Origin: Gardnerella swidsinskii
GTDB taxonomy: Bacteria > Actinomycetota > Actinomycetes > Actinomycetales > Bifidobacteriaceae
DNA length: 64,000 nucleotides
Direction of reading: 5' to 3'
NCBI RefSeq assembly: GCF_003397705.1
Contig: NZ_QJVB01000001.1
Span: 62,001-126,000 of the forward strand
Part shown: in pieces, positions 20,252 through 28,500 of the stretch
Numbering within the stretch: position 1 is the first letter of the stretch
Layout: the number at the start of each line of letters is the position of its first letter
Translations under genes and position numbers: made by a program
The notes under the pieces: generated by a model
The model's database searches: none
What the model saw: the letters and a program-made list of their open reading frames with translations, nothing else
What the model was told of the DNA's origin: nothing

Positions 20252-20639
20252 TTCACCCCCAAACTTGCATTTAGCACATGTAATAATGCTGATTCTGTTT
20301 ACGCGCGCACGTGTGTAATAAGTATCAGTAAGATATGTTTACTCTGACCCTACGAAGTTATCCACAGTCTAGCGTGTTGAAATTGTTTAATTGTGAATAA
20401 CATGTGTGTAATTTGTGGATAAGTTTAAAGCTGAGATTTGGCTATTTTTCAACGATTTTGCGTGTACAATAAATTGTAATAGAAATGTGAATAAATCATT
20501 TTTATTTATATCTGACAATGTTGATTCTTCAATAAGAAAATGTGGAGTTTTGAGCATTGGTGAGGGGTAATAGTATTTTGGTATAGCTTGACTCATACGG
20601 GGCCATGCTTTTGCGTGGCTGAATACAGGAGCATTAGTT
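20252..20639. other. oriC: oriC, part 2 (dnaA-rpmH gap)
   Basis: Divergent intergenic region carrying the dnaA and rpmH promoters. DnaA boxes lie at 20358-20366 (TTATCCACA), 20392-20400 (TGTGAATAA), 20414-20422 (TGTGGATAA) and 20486-20494 (TGTGAATAA). They are closer to dnaA than to rpmH, so dnaA autoregulation is also plausible. No open reading frame here looks real. Confidence 0.78.
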
Positions 20640-20774
20640 ATGAAGAGGACATTTCAGCCGAATAATCGTCGTCGTCACATGAAGCACGGCTTCCGCGTTC
20701 GCATGCGTACGCGTGCAGGTCGCGCAGTAATTAATCGTCGTCGTGCCAAGGGCCGCAAGTCACTGTCTGCCTGA
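20640..20774 (+). CDS. rpmH: 50S ribosomal protein L34
   Basis: A 44-residue gene. The protein begins [19 protein letters not shown] and ends GRKSLSA, an excellent match to the very basic L34 family. The ATG is 7 bases after a CAGGAG site. It starts the plus-strand operon rpmH-rnpA-yidD-yidC, conserved beside oriC in most bacteria. Confidence 0.97.
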   Translation: MKRTFQPNNRRRHMKHGFRVRMRTRAGRAVINRRRAKGRKSLSA

Positions 20775-20795
20775 GTTAAGGTAGCGTCGTAAGGC

Positions 20796-21293
20796 ATGGA
20801 AAGGCTGAAAAGCCACCGTGATTTTGTTGCGGTGCTAAAAAAACGGCGCAAGGTGAGTTCTCGGGATATCGTCGCGCATTACATTATGCGTGACGATATA
20901 GCCGTGCAGAGCACACTTAACGAAGATAGAAGTGCAAGTTTAGATTATATTGCCACGGGTTTTGAAAGTGATACTCCCGCGGCATTTTCTGATACCTTCT
21001 TACATGATCAAAAATTTGAACATGTAAAGAGGCTAGGTCTTGCTGTATCTAAATCAGTGGGGAAAGCTGTAGTTCGCAATAAGGTAAAAAGACGTCTGCG
21101 AGTAATCGCAAAAAATTATGAATCTTTATTACCTGCAGGTTGTGATGTGGTGCTAAGAGCAAAACCTTCTGCAGCTCAATCTTCATTTGATTCGTTACAA
21201 TGCCAGATACAAAAGCTTTTTGGCAAAATTAGTGCAGATTTATGTTCTACACAAAATTGCAAAATGCATGAGAATAATCAGAATCAAGGATAA
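20796..21293 (+). CDS. rnpA: Ribonuclease P protein component
   Basis: 165 residues, against about 115-125 in most bacteria. The N-terminal [20 protein letters not shown] and the RNR motif [11 protein letters not shown] are present, so the RNA-binding core is intact. The extra length is an acidic insertion at about residues 32-75 between the first strand region and [11 protein letters not shown], plus a polar C-terminal tail. The protein helps the RNase P RNA trim tRNA 5' ends. It begins 22 bp after rpmH and is followed by yidD. Confidence 0.93.
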   Translation: MERLKSHRDFVAVLKKRRKVSSRDIVAHYIMRDDIAVQSTLNEDRSASLDYIATGFESDTPAAFSDTFLHDQKFEHVKRLGLAVSKSVGKAVVRNKVKRRLRVIAKNYESLLPAGCDVVLRAKPSAAQSSFDSLQCQIQKLFGKISADLCSTQNCKMHENNQNQG

Positions 21294-21331
21294 TTGAAAT
21301 ATATTATTTTGAGTAAATGGTGGTTATTGTT

Positions 21332-21652
21332 ATGCGTAGTAAAAAAAGTTTAAGTTCTAAGTTTGTAATTAGTGCAATTAGATGGTATCAGCGCACGATT
21401 TCTGCAAATAGACCAGCTTGCTGTAGATACTATCCTACGTGTTCGCGTTATGCTATTGAAGCAATTGCTAGGTATGGCACGTTTAAAGGTGGTATTCTTG
21501 CATTATTACGCCTTCTACGCTGTAGACCTTGGACAAGCTGCAGTATTGATGATGTACCCCGCAAATATTCGATTTTTTACAGATGTGCTTGGTCTAAAGC
21601 ACATGAAGAGCCACGGCTAACTCCCTTGGCTGAAGAAGACAAGGAAAACTAA
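21332..21652 (+). CDS. yidD: Membrane protein insertion efficiency factor YidD
   Basis: A 106-residue YidD. The conserved core is visible: AIRWYQRTIS, CRYYPTCSRYAIEAI, GGILALLRLLRCRPW. The cysteines in CRYYPTCS are retained. The frame opens at 21317, but the ATG at 21332 has a GGTGG site and gives the expected MRSKKSL N-terminus. YidD is a small membrane-associated protein that aids YidC. Its stop overlaps the first base of the yidC start. The C-terminal tail is charged. Confidence 0.92.
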   Translation: MRSKKSLSSKFVISAIRWYQRTISANRPACCRYYPTCSRYAIEAIARYGTFKGGILALLRLLRCRPWTSCSIDDVPRKYSIFYRCAWSKAHEEPRLTPLAEEDKEN

Positions 21653-22665
21653 TGTTTAATCAAGATAACTTCATACTTGATAATGGATTCTTGGGATGGT
21701 TTTATAAAATCTTGACGCCAGTTGAGTGGCTCATGACTCAAATTATGTCATTATTCCATAAGTTATTAACTCTTCTGGGAATGAATGAAGTTGGCTTCTC
21801 TTGGGTTTTTTCCATCGTATTCTTGGTATTAGTTGTGCATGCGTGCATTTTCCCTGCATTTATTAAAAGCATTAAAGGCATGCGCAAAATGCAAGCTATT
21901 GCGCCTAAGATTAAGAAAATACAGCAAAAATATAAAGGCAAAAATGATCCTGCAAGTAAAGAAGCTATGCAGCGTGAAATGATGAAGCTTTATCAAGATA
22001 ACAAAGCCAATCCTGCTGGTTCGTGCCTACCTATGATGATTCAGGGTCCTGCGTTTATGAGTATTTGGTATACGCTTTCCGTTATTCCTTTTATTGCTCG
22101 TGGTAAGCATGCAGCTCTTGGTGCCTTTGATATTGCAACAGCACAGCAATTCATTAAAACTCGCGTATTTGGGGTTGGTGTTGCAGATACTTTTATGACA
22201 ACTGCTGGCGCAGGTAAAATTGTCATAGTTATATTTGTTGTACTTATGTGTGCTGCAATGTGGTACATGCAATTCAATAATATTCGTAAGAATCTTCCGC
22301 CTGAGTCTAAGCAGGGTAGCCAATATACTGTACAAAAGCTCATGATGTGGGGATTCCCGTTGATTTACGTTTTCTCTGCGTTTGCTATGCCATTTGCAAT
22401 GTTGGTTTACTGGTTAGTAAACAATGTTATAAATATGTTGCGTTCAATTTGGCAGGTTTACGCATTCCCAACTCCTGGATCTCCTGCAGCTGAAGAAAAA
22501 GAAAAGCGTGACTATCAAAAAGAAACTGCTCGTCGTGAGCGCGAAGGGTTGCCTTCTATTGAAGAAGAGAATCTTCAAAAAGCTCGTGAAGAAGCTGAGC
22601 GTAGAGAGATTGAGGGATTCCAGCGCAAACAGCCACAACGTAAACGTAAGGTGGCAAAGCGCTAA
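21652..22665 (+). CDS. yidC: Membrane protein insertase YidC/Oxa1
   Basis: 337 residues with the Oxa1 core: a first TM near 50-70, the charged loop KGMRKMQAIAPKIKKIQQKY, PAGSCLPMMIQGPAFMSIWY, and further TMs at about 180-205 and 225-255. The C-terminal 70 residues are very charged (Glu/Arg/Lys), as in other Gram-positive homologues that bind ribosomes. YidC inserts membrane proteins alone or with SecYEG. A small hairpin, AAGTCAT-TTTT-ATGACTT, lies about 45 bp past the stop. Confidence 0.95.
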   Translation: MFNQDNFILDNGFLGWFYKILTPVEWLMTQIMSLFHKLLTLLGMNEVGFSWVFSIVFLVLVVHACIFPAFIKSIKGMRKMQAIAPKIKKIQQKYKGKNDPASKEAMQREMMKLYQDNKANPAGSCLPMMIQGPAFMSIWYTLSVIPFIARGKHAALGAFDIATAQQFIKTRVFGVGVADTFMTTAGAGKIVIVIFVVLMCAAMWYMQFNNIRKNLPPESKQGSQYTVQKLMMWGFPLIYVFSAFAMPFAMLVYWLVNNVINMLRSIWQVYAFPTPGSPAAEEKEKRDYQKETARREREGLPSIEEENLQKAREEAERREIEGFQRKQPQRKRKVAKR

Positions 22666-22801
22666 TATTTAGATACATTTTGCGGATATATAAAGTCATT
22701 TTTATGACTTGAAAATAAGTTAGTAACTTGGCTTTATTATCCGCTAAACTAGACTTCAGGAATTTGTAAAACGTGAATTTTCTCACGATAAGGAGTAATT
22801 A

Positions 22802-23356
22802 ATGGTACAAGATGAGAAGAGGACGGTTGATCAACTCAATGAAGAAGCTGATATTGCCGCAGATTATTTAGAAGGCTTACTCGATATTGCTGATTATGAG
22901 GGTGATATTGAGATGGGTGTGCGCAATAATCGCCCAATGATTCAGATTGTTGCAGATGATGACACTGATATTAAGAATTTAATTGGTCGCAATGGTGAGG
23001 TTGTCGATGCCTTGCAGCAATTGAGTCGTCTTGCTGTTCAACAAAAAACTGGTGATCGTTCGCATCTTATAGTTGATGTAGATGGATTCTTAAAGCGTAA
23101 GCGCCAGCATTTGCGCGATATTGCGTTAGATGCTGTTGATGAGGTGCGTGAAACTGGTGAACCTGTGAATTTGAAGCCAATGAATTCTTTTGAGCGTAAA
23201 GTTGTGCATGATACTGTACGTGATGAAGGTTTGCGCTCCCGTTCACATGGGGAAGAACCACGCCGCTATGTAACTGTTTACATGCCTTCAGTTGCTTCTG
23301 AAGATGAGAATATTGATGAAATTGACGATGTAGAAGGCGAATATTCTGAAGAATAA
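22802..23356 (+). CDS. khpB: RNA-binding protein KhpB/Jag (KH and R3H domains)
   Basis: 184 residues. The Jag KH domain lies at about 35-115 (LIGRNGEVVDALQQLSRLAV), followed by an R3H domain (about 120-160) with MNSFERKVVHDTV and GLRSRSHGEEPRRYV. The N-terminal Jag domain of firmicute homologues is absent. The protein binds small and messenger RNAs and affects wall growth in other Gram-positives. The C-terminus is acidic. An AAGGAG site lies before the ATG. Position between yidC and rsmG is the usual actinobacterial one. Confidence 0.92.
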   Translation: MVQDEKRTVDQLNEEADIAADYLEGLLDIADYEGDIEMGVRNNRPMIQIVADDDTDIKNLIGRNGEVVDALQQLSRLAVQQKTGDRSHLIVDVDGFLKRKRQHLRDIALDAVDEVRETGEPVNLKPMNSFERKVVHDTVRDEGLRSRSHGEEPRRYVTVYMPSVASEDENIDEIDDVEGEYSEE

Positions 23357-23491
23357 TTAATTTTTATTTAATTGTTTCTTTTCGAAGGAAAAGAGAAATA
23401 AAATGAAAAGTAACACAATGGAACAAAAAATGTTTTGTTGTGTTACTTTTTATTTATTTTTTATATTGCTTTTATTTGTTTTGGGGAAAAT

Positions 23492-24202
23492 ATGGAAGCT
23501 AATTTAGATAAAAAATACGAGGAAAATACACAAAAAATAGCGGACGAATTGGAAGGATCCCCGTTGCTGAACGAGGTTTTAGGTGAAGCATTAGAAAAGT
23601 GTAAGCTGTTTCACGTGAAACTTCAGCAAGAAGGATTAATAAGAGGTCTTATCGGTCCTAGAGATATGAATATTCTCTGGGAAAGGCATATATTAAATTC
23701 TGCAGCAGTTGTTCCTTTTATTAAAGAAGCAATAGTTGGTAGAAAAAATAAAAGAGTTGCAGATGTAGGTAGCGGCGGAGGTTTTCCTGGTCTAGTTTTA
23801 GCTGCGTGCTTACCTGATTATGACGTTACTTTGATTGAACCTATGGAGCGTCGTGTTGATTGGTTGCGTGAGTGCGTTGCTCTTATGAAATTAAAAAATG
23901 TTACTATATTTCACGGCAGATCAGATGAAGTTATTGACAAAGTTAAGTCACATGAAATTCCAGCGTTTGATGTAGTAACATGCAGGGCTGTAGCTCCTAT
24001 GACGAAATTAGCTGGATGGACTATTCCTCTATTGAATAAGCACGGGAAATTAATAGCATTAAAGGGTAAATCTGCTCAAGCAGAAGTAGAAAAAGCTGTA
24101 AAAATGATTCGAAAAGCCGGTGGAATAGATACTCATGTTTTTGAGGCACCTGTTGCATCTGGCTTACAACCAACTACAGTTGTAATAGTAAATAAAGCCT
24201 AA
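23492..24202 (+). CDS. rsmG: 16S rRNA (guanine527-N7) methyltransferase RsmG
   Basis: 236 residues from the ATG at 23492, which has a GGGG site. A longer frame at 23435 adds a hydrophobic stretch that is not expected. The SAM-binding motif is [16 protein letters not shown], with later segments [15 protein letters not shown] and [10 protein letters not shown]. It methylates G527 of 16S rRNA; loss gives low-level streptomycin resistance in other bacteria. A parS site lies inside the gene at 23607-23622, encoding LFHVKL. Confidence 0.94.
   Translation: MEANLDKKYEENTQKIADELEGSPLLNEVLGEALEKCKLFHVKLQQEGLIRGLIGPRDMNILWERHILNSAAVVPFIKEAIVGRKNKRVADVGSGGGFPGLVLAACLPDYDVTLIEPMERRVDWLRECVALMKLKNVTIFHGRSDEVIDKVKSHEIPAFDVVTCRAVAPMTKLAGWTIPLLNKHGKLIALKGKSAQAEVEKAVKMIRKAGGIDTHVFEAPVASGLQPTTVVIVNKA
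23607..23622. promoter_or_regulatory. parS site inside rsmG
   Basis: TGTTTCACGTGAAACT matches 15 of 16 bases of the ParB-binding consensus TGTTTCACGTGAAACA. Confidence 0.85.
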
Positions 24203-24394
24203 TTTTTTAATTAAAATTTGTGTTTGCGCAAGTTTTCGTTTAGTATGATGCAATTTTATTTGCGATGTTCTTGCGTATCGTCTATGAGTTTTGACTGGTG
24301 TTTTCTGAAAACGGTCTGATGAGCCTCGAAAGTTCTTGTTTGGCGTGGCGTGAGTTTTAGCGGGTGTTTGGCTGGCGGGTTTCTTTGTGTGGCT

Positions 24395-24574
24395 GTGTGA
24401 GATAGGAATTACTTGTCTCGCAGCGCTCCGCTCTTATACCTTATTTGGACTTAGCGGTTGTGTAGTTAAGTTTAGTTTTTTACTTACTTTTTCTGCAAAA
24501 ATAGTATTCATCAACAAGATTATTACTATCGTTCCGCTTTTATATTGCTCGACCAAGCAATTCCTATCTCCCAC
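24395..24574. repeat. 180-bp segment with 21-bp terminal inverted repeats (MITE-like)
   Basis: The ends at 24395-24415 and 24554-24574 share GAGATAGGAATTRCTTG in inverted orientation, 19 of 21 positions matching. No clear target-site duplication and no transposase are seen, so a miniature element is only a candidate. Confidence 0.4.
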
Positions 24575-24674
24575 TATTAGTAAAACCGCTAGTGTTTTTG
24601 GTGTGGTAGGAGTGCCTGGTGTGACGTGCGCAGCAGCACGGATGCTAGTGTTCTCTATGCGATAAATATTCAAC

Positions 24675-24783
24675 GTCCGCAGAGCAATACTGTTAAAGTT
24701 TGCTAATCAATAAATAATCGCCGTTTGCAAAGCATTACTGCAAAGCTTCATGTGCAACGTTTGCAAAGCATTGGTGCAAAGCT
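24675..24783 (+). repeat. Three diverged copies of a 25-bp direct repeat
   Basis: Copies at 24723-24747 and 24759-24783 share GTTTGCAAAGCATT and TGCAAAGCT with only two differences. A third, weaker copy is at 24675-24699. Spacing is 48 and 36 bp. Too few and too irregular for a CRISPR array. Confidence 0.5.
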
Positions 24784-24961
24784 ACAGAAACATACAAGCA
24801 TCCAATCAATGCGAAAAATCTCACACATGAATATAAATTGTTCAATTAGGTTTTGGGGAGGGCGAGGCATTGATTGTTTCTATTTTGTAGTGTGCAGTAG
24901 CATTAATATTAGTGTTCTATGATTAGAAAAATATGTAGTTAGTTATGGAATAAGGTGTTGA

Positions 24962-24977
24962 TGTTTCATGTGAAACA
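24962..24977. promoter_or_regulatory. parS-like site upstream of parA
   Basis: TGTTTCATGTGAAACA, one mismatch from consensus, sits 100 bp before the parA start. It may centre ParB loading and also allow control of parAB. Confidence 0.8.
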
Positions 24978-25077
24978 TCAAAAAATTTGTGCTTTTTATG
25001 TCCATGGAAACGACGAAACTTAAAACACGATATTTTTGTTTTAAGAGTTTCGCATATTTAATTGGGGGTGATACGTC

Positions 25078-26049
25078 GTGGAATCAGCTGCTGAAACGAT
25101 TCAACGAATTTTTGGAGATTCAAAATCCTCCCTAGGTATTGAATTGGCAGATTTGACATCTCGTTTTCATTCCATTGAACAAGCGAAATATCCTAAGCCT
25201 AAGCAAACGCGTTTTATTGCTGTTGCTAATCAAAAAGGTGGAGTAGGAAAAACAAGTTCTGCTGTAAATCTTGCTGCAGCTATGGCAGTAAGTGGATCAA
25301 AAGTACTTCTTATTGATATGGATCCACAAGGGAATGCGTCAACTGCATTAAATACTCCTCATGCTTCTGGTAATTTGTCGGTTTACGATGTTCTTGAAGG
25401 GCGAAAAAGTATCGCTGAAGTAAAACATGCTTGCCCAGATATTGAAGGACTTGATGTTGTGCCAGCATCCATTGATTTAAGTGGTGCTGAATTAGAGCTT
25501 GCAGATATGGATAATCGTAATAATCTGTTAAAGGATGCCTTGCAAGAATATCTTGATAATAGCAGCGAACATTACGATTATGTTTTTATTGATTGTCCTC
25601 CGTCGCTTGGCTTGTTAGTGATTAATGCCATGTGTGCAGCACGTGAAATGCTTATACCAATTCAAGCTGAGTATTATGCTCTTGAAGGTTTAGGACAGCT
25701 TATAAGAACTATTGGTTTAGTCCAGCAACATTACAATCCAATTTTAGTTGTTTCTACAATGCTTGTTACTATGTTTGACAAGCGAACTTTATTAGGCAGA
25801 GAAGTTTTCCAAGAAGTTAAAAAACATTATCCAAATATTGTGCTTGAGACTACGATTCCTCGTACTGTGAAAATACCTGAAGCGCCAAGTTTTAACCAAA
25901 GTGTTATTACTTATGATCCTCATGGATCAGGAGCGATTTCTTATCGCGAAGCTGCGTTAGAAATAGCGAAAAGGTCTAAGACAGTATTATCTGTTATTGC
26001 AGCAAAGCAAGATGCTAATCGACAAGAACAACAACAGGAGAATCAATAA
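25078..26049 (+). CDS. parA: Chromosome partitioning ATPase ParA (Soj)
   Basis: 323 residues. The deviant Walker A motif is NQKGGVGKTSSAVNLA near residue 51-66, with DMDPQGNAS and FIDCPPSLGLL following, typical of ParA ATPases. It binds nucleoid DNA as an ATP dimer and helps move ParB-parS complexes apart. An N-terminal extension of about 42 residues precedes the ATPase. The start is GTG, preceded by GGGGGTGAT. The stop codon overlaps the first base of parB. Confidence 0.95.
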   Translation: MESAAETIQRIFGDSKSSLGIELADLTSRFHSIEQAKYPKPKQTRFIAVANQKGGVGKTSSAVNLAAAMAVSGSKVLLIDMDPQGNASTALNTPHASGNLSVYDVLEGRKSIAEVKHACPDIEGLDVVPASIDLSGAELELADMDNRNNLLKDALQEYLDNSSEHYDYVFIDCPPSLGLLVINAMCAAREMLIPIQAEYYALEGLGQLIRTIGLVQQHYNPILVVSTMLVTMFDKRTLLGREVFQEVKKHYPNIVLETTIPRTVKIPEAPSFNQSVITYDPHGSGAISYREAALEIAKRSKTVLSVIAAKQDANRQEQQQENQ

Positions 26050-27401
26050 TGAGTGGAAATAAGTCTCGCCTGGGTAAAGGTTTAGGTGCTTTGTTCCCAG
26101 CTTTGCCTGGCGAGGATGCGCTTGCCGATGCATCTAATAATTTGCAATTTAATGTTTCACATGAAACAAAAAAATCCGAATCTGTGGATAGTCAATTAGA
26201 AGAACAAGCAAAAGTTTCACGTGAAACGTTACATAAAGATAATAATCAATCAAAAAATGTTTCACATGAAACAAAGGTCCCTAGTATGAGCAATTCAATT
26301 GCTCCTCACGCGGATAAGAATAATAACAAAATAAAGAATGTTTCACGTGAAACCGTGCCGTCAATTCATACTAACAAGCATTCTCATAAACGTTCAACTA
26401 TGCCATCTCTTGGAGATGTCACTAGACCTATGGATTTCTTTTTTGGAGATTCAGCATCAACGACATTTATGTCGTCTAAGGCAAAAAATAATGAAGAAAC
26501 CGTTATTGGTGAAAAAAATAACGCTGCTGAAAAATCGAATAAAACCGCAAAAAATGAGCCTTTGAAGCCAGTAAAAGGTGGATATTTAGCTTATCTTAAG
26601 CCGTTAGATATTGTTCCTAATGCGCATCAACCTCGAACAATTTTTGATGAAGATGAGCTGCGAGAACTTGCGTCATCTATTAAAGAAGTCGGCGTTTTAC
26701 AGCCTATAGTTGTGCGACCTATTGTTGATGCAGATAAAAATGATGAACAAATTGCACATTATGAACTTATTATGGGCGAGAGAAGATGGCGTGCTTCTCA
26801 GCTAGCTGAACTTGATACAGTTCCAGCGATTGTGCGCACAACTGCTGATGAAAATATGTTAAGAGATGCATTGCTTGAAAATCTTCATCGCGTTGCTCTT
26901 AATCCTCTTGAAGAAGCGGCAGCATATTCTCAGATGATAGATGATTTTGGTTTAACACAGATTCAGCTTTCTCAGTCTGTATCAAAATCACGTCCACAAA
27001 TTGCTAATACTTTAAGACTTCTCAATCTTCCTGCTAGCGTGCAAAAACATGTCGCCTCAGGCGTGCTTTCTGCAGGTCACGCACGAGCACTACTTGGCTT
27101 GGAAAATCCAGAAGATATGGAAAGTCTAGCCAATCGCATTATTGCAGAAGGATTGTCAGTTCGTAGTACTGAAGAGATTGTTTCGTTGAAGAATGAAGAT
27201 ACATCTCATGGAGCAGCACGTACGCGTGTGCGTCGCAATAATCGGTGGTCTTCTTCGCCTGTGCGTAAGCAGCTTGAGGAGCATTTTGCTACCAAAGTTT
27301 CTATTAAGGGCACAGAAAATCATGGAAGAATCGAGATTGTCTTTTCTTCTCCTGAAGAAATGCAACGAATTATTGGTTTACTTGTTTCTAAAAAAGAATA
27401 G
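26049..27401 (+). CDS. parB: Chromosome partitioning protein ParB (Spo0J)
   Basis: 450 residues, against the usual 280-350. The N-terminal tag SRLGKGLGALFP, which contacts ParA, is intact. A poorly conserved linker (about 25-180) carries four short repeats VSHET or VSRET at residues 36-40, 56-60, 71-75 and 98-102; each is the translation of a parS site in the DNA. The CTPase/ParB core begins near 190, with GERRWRA, followed by the helix-turn-helix region around SQSVSKSRPQIANTLRLL and a C-terminal dimer domain. It binds parS, spreads along DNA and recruits SMC and ParA. Confidence 0.95.
   Translation: MSGNKSRLGKGLGALFPALPGEDALADASNNLQFNVSHETKKSESVDSQLEEQAKVSRETLHKDNNQSKNVSHETKVPSMSNSIAPHADKNNNKIKNVSRETVPSIHTNKHSHKRSTMPSLGDVTRPMDFFFGDSASTTFMSSKAKNNEETVIGEKNNAAEKSNKTAKNEPLKPVKGGYLAYLKPLDIVPNAHQPRTIFDEDELRELASSIKEVGVLQPIVVRPIVDADKNDEQIAHYELIMGERRWRASQLAELDTVPAIVRTTADENMLRDALLENLHRVALNPLEEAAAYSQMIDDFGLTQIQLSQSVSKSRPQIANTLRLLNLPASVQKHVASGVLSAGHARALLGLENPEDMESLANRIIAEGLSVRSTEEIVSLKNEDTSHGAARTRVRRNNRWSSSPVRKQLEEHFATKVSIKGTENHGRIEIVFSSPEEMQRIIGLLVSKKE
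26153..26168. promoter_or_regulatory. parS site 1 inside parB
   Basis: TGTTTCACATGAAACA, one mismatch from consensus, read in frame as VSHET. Confidence 0.82.
26213..26228. promoter_or_regulatory. parS site 2 inside parB
   Basis: AGTTTCACGTGAAACG: the inner 14 bases match the consensus exactly; read in frame as VSRET. Confidence 0.8.
26258..26273. promoter_or_regulatory. parS site 3 inside parB
   Basis: TGTTTCACATGAAACA, the same variant as site 1, read in frame as VSHET. Confidence 0.82.
26339..26354. promoter_or_regulatory. parS site 4 inside parB
   Basis: TGTTTCACGTGAAACC, 15 of 16 consensus bases, read in frame as VSRET. Confidence 0.85.
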
Positions 27402-27415
27402 TAGTTTTAATAAAA

Positions 27416-27468
27416 TACGTGTGACATTTGTCTACAATATAATAGCTTAGACTGTAATGTCACACGTA
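27416..27468. terminator. Bidirectional terminator between parB and trxB
   Basis: A 13-bp perfect outer stem, TACGTGTGACATT with AATGTCACACGTA, and an inner GTCTA/TAGAC pairing. It separates two converging genes. Confidence 0.7.
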
Positions 27469-27524
27469 AATTTAATTGTATTTATGCTTTTACTTTTAGT
27501 AAGCCTTTGTGTAATAAGTAAGAT

Positions 27525-28466
27525 TTAAGCGTATTTTTCGTTAAGATAAGTTTGAGCATCAAGAGCTGCTCTGCATCCCATTCCTGCTGCAGAAATTGCT
27601 TGACGATACATGTTGTCGACAACATCTCCCGCAGCAAAAACGCCTTCAACAGAAGTGCGAGTAGTTGCACCATCAACAACAATTGTTCCATCTTCATTAA
27701 GTTTTAATTGGCCGTTTAAAAACTTTGTTGCAGGAGTGTGACCAATTGCCACAAACAATCCAGCTGACTCAACTTCTTGAGTTTCTCCTGTAATAACATT
27801 GCGAACAGTAAGTGAAGTAGCTTCTACATCGTTGCCGTGCACTTCATCTACAACGCTATTTGTAATAAATTTGATTTTTTCGTTTTCTTTTGCTCTGTCA
27901 ACCATAATCTTTGAAGCGCGGAATTCATCTCTGCGGTGAATTAAAGTAACAGAAGAACCAAATCGTGTGAGGAACAATGCTTCTTCAAAAGCAGAATCTC
28001 CTCCACCAACTACAGTAATTGGTTTTCCTCGGAAGAAGAAGCCGTCACAAGTTGCGCAATAAGATACACCTCTGCCGGAGTACTCGAGTTCTCCTGGAAC
28101 ACCCAATTTGCGCACTTGCGAGCCCGTAGAGACAATAACTGCGTCGGACTCATAAGTTATACCGTCATCGGTAGTAACGAGTTTCACAGCGCTTTTAAAG
28201 TCTACAGAAGCGACCTCGTTCAGCAATACTTCTGCGCCAAATTTTTCAGCTTGTTTTTGCATAGACTCCATTAAGTCAGGACCTAAAATACCTTCTGGGA
28301 ATCCTGGATAATTCTCTACTTCCGTTGTGTTCATCAATTGACCGCCTGGAGTAAGAGCTCCAGCAATAACAAGTGGTTTGTACCCAGCGCGACCCAAATA
28401 TATTGCAGCAGTGTATCCTGCAGGTCCGGATCCAATTATGATAACTTTTCGAAGTTTATTTTCCAT
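27525..28466 (-). CDS. trxB: Thioredoxin-disulfide reductase
   Basis: 313 residues, normal length. FAD site IGSGPAGYTA (11-20), redox-active CATC (Cys137, Cys140), NADPH site VVGGGDSAFEEA and the C-terminal FAGDVVDNMYRQ are all present. It reduces thioredoxin with NADPH. No thioredoxin, sigM or cwlM gene adjoins it, though these are neighbours in mycobacteria. It is 34 bp downstream of the pseudokinase gene and starts after AAGGAAATAAG. Confidence 0.95.
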   Translation of the reverse strand: MENKLRKVIIIGSGPAGYTAAIYLGRAGYKPLVIAGALTPGGQLMNTTEVENYPGFPEGILGPDLMESMQKQAEKFGAEVLLNEVASVDFKSAVKLVTTDDGITYESDAVIVSTGSQVRKLGVPGELEYSGRGVSYCATCDGFFFRGKPITVVGGGDSAFEEALFLTRFGSSVTLIHRRDEFRASKIMVDRAKENEKIKFITNSVVDEVHGNDVEATSLTVRNVITGETQEVESAGLFVAIGHTPATKFLNGQLKLNEDGTIVVDGATTRTSVEGVFAAGDVVDNMYRQAISAAGMGCRAALDAQTYLNEKYA

Positions 28467-28500
28467 TACTTATTTCCTTAAAAGCACTTATTTAAGAGAT

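Larger units (their letters stand above)
24203..25077. other. 875-bp gap between rsmG and parA
   Basis: The two small frames here, on opposite strands over 24387-24673, are hydrophobic, unlike any family I know, and lack ribosome sites. What is visible: a 180-bp segment bounded by 21-bp inverted repeats (24395-24574), three diverged copies of a 25-bp repeat (24675-24783), a parS-like site (24962-24977) and the parA leader. The region may be the decayed remains of an insertion or a lost gene. Confidence 0.6.

Noticed and set aside
24318..24336. CTGATGA ... CGAAA resembling a hammerhead ribozyme core
   Set aside because: Only five bases separate the two core motifs, so stem II cannot form, and no flanking sequence gives stems I and III or a cleavage site.
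24387..24673. Two small hydrophobic frames on opposite strands between rsmG and parA
   Set aside because: No ribosome sites, no recognisable family, and they overlap each other and a repeat-bounded segment.
24675..24783. Repeats taken as a CRISPR array
   Set aside because: Only three diverged copies, irregular spacing of about 11-23 bp and no cas genes.
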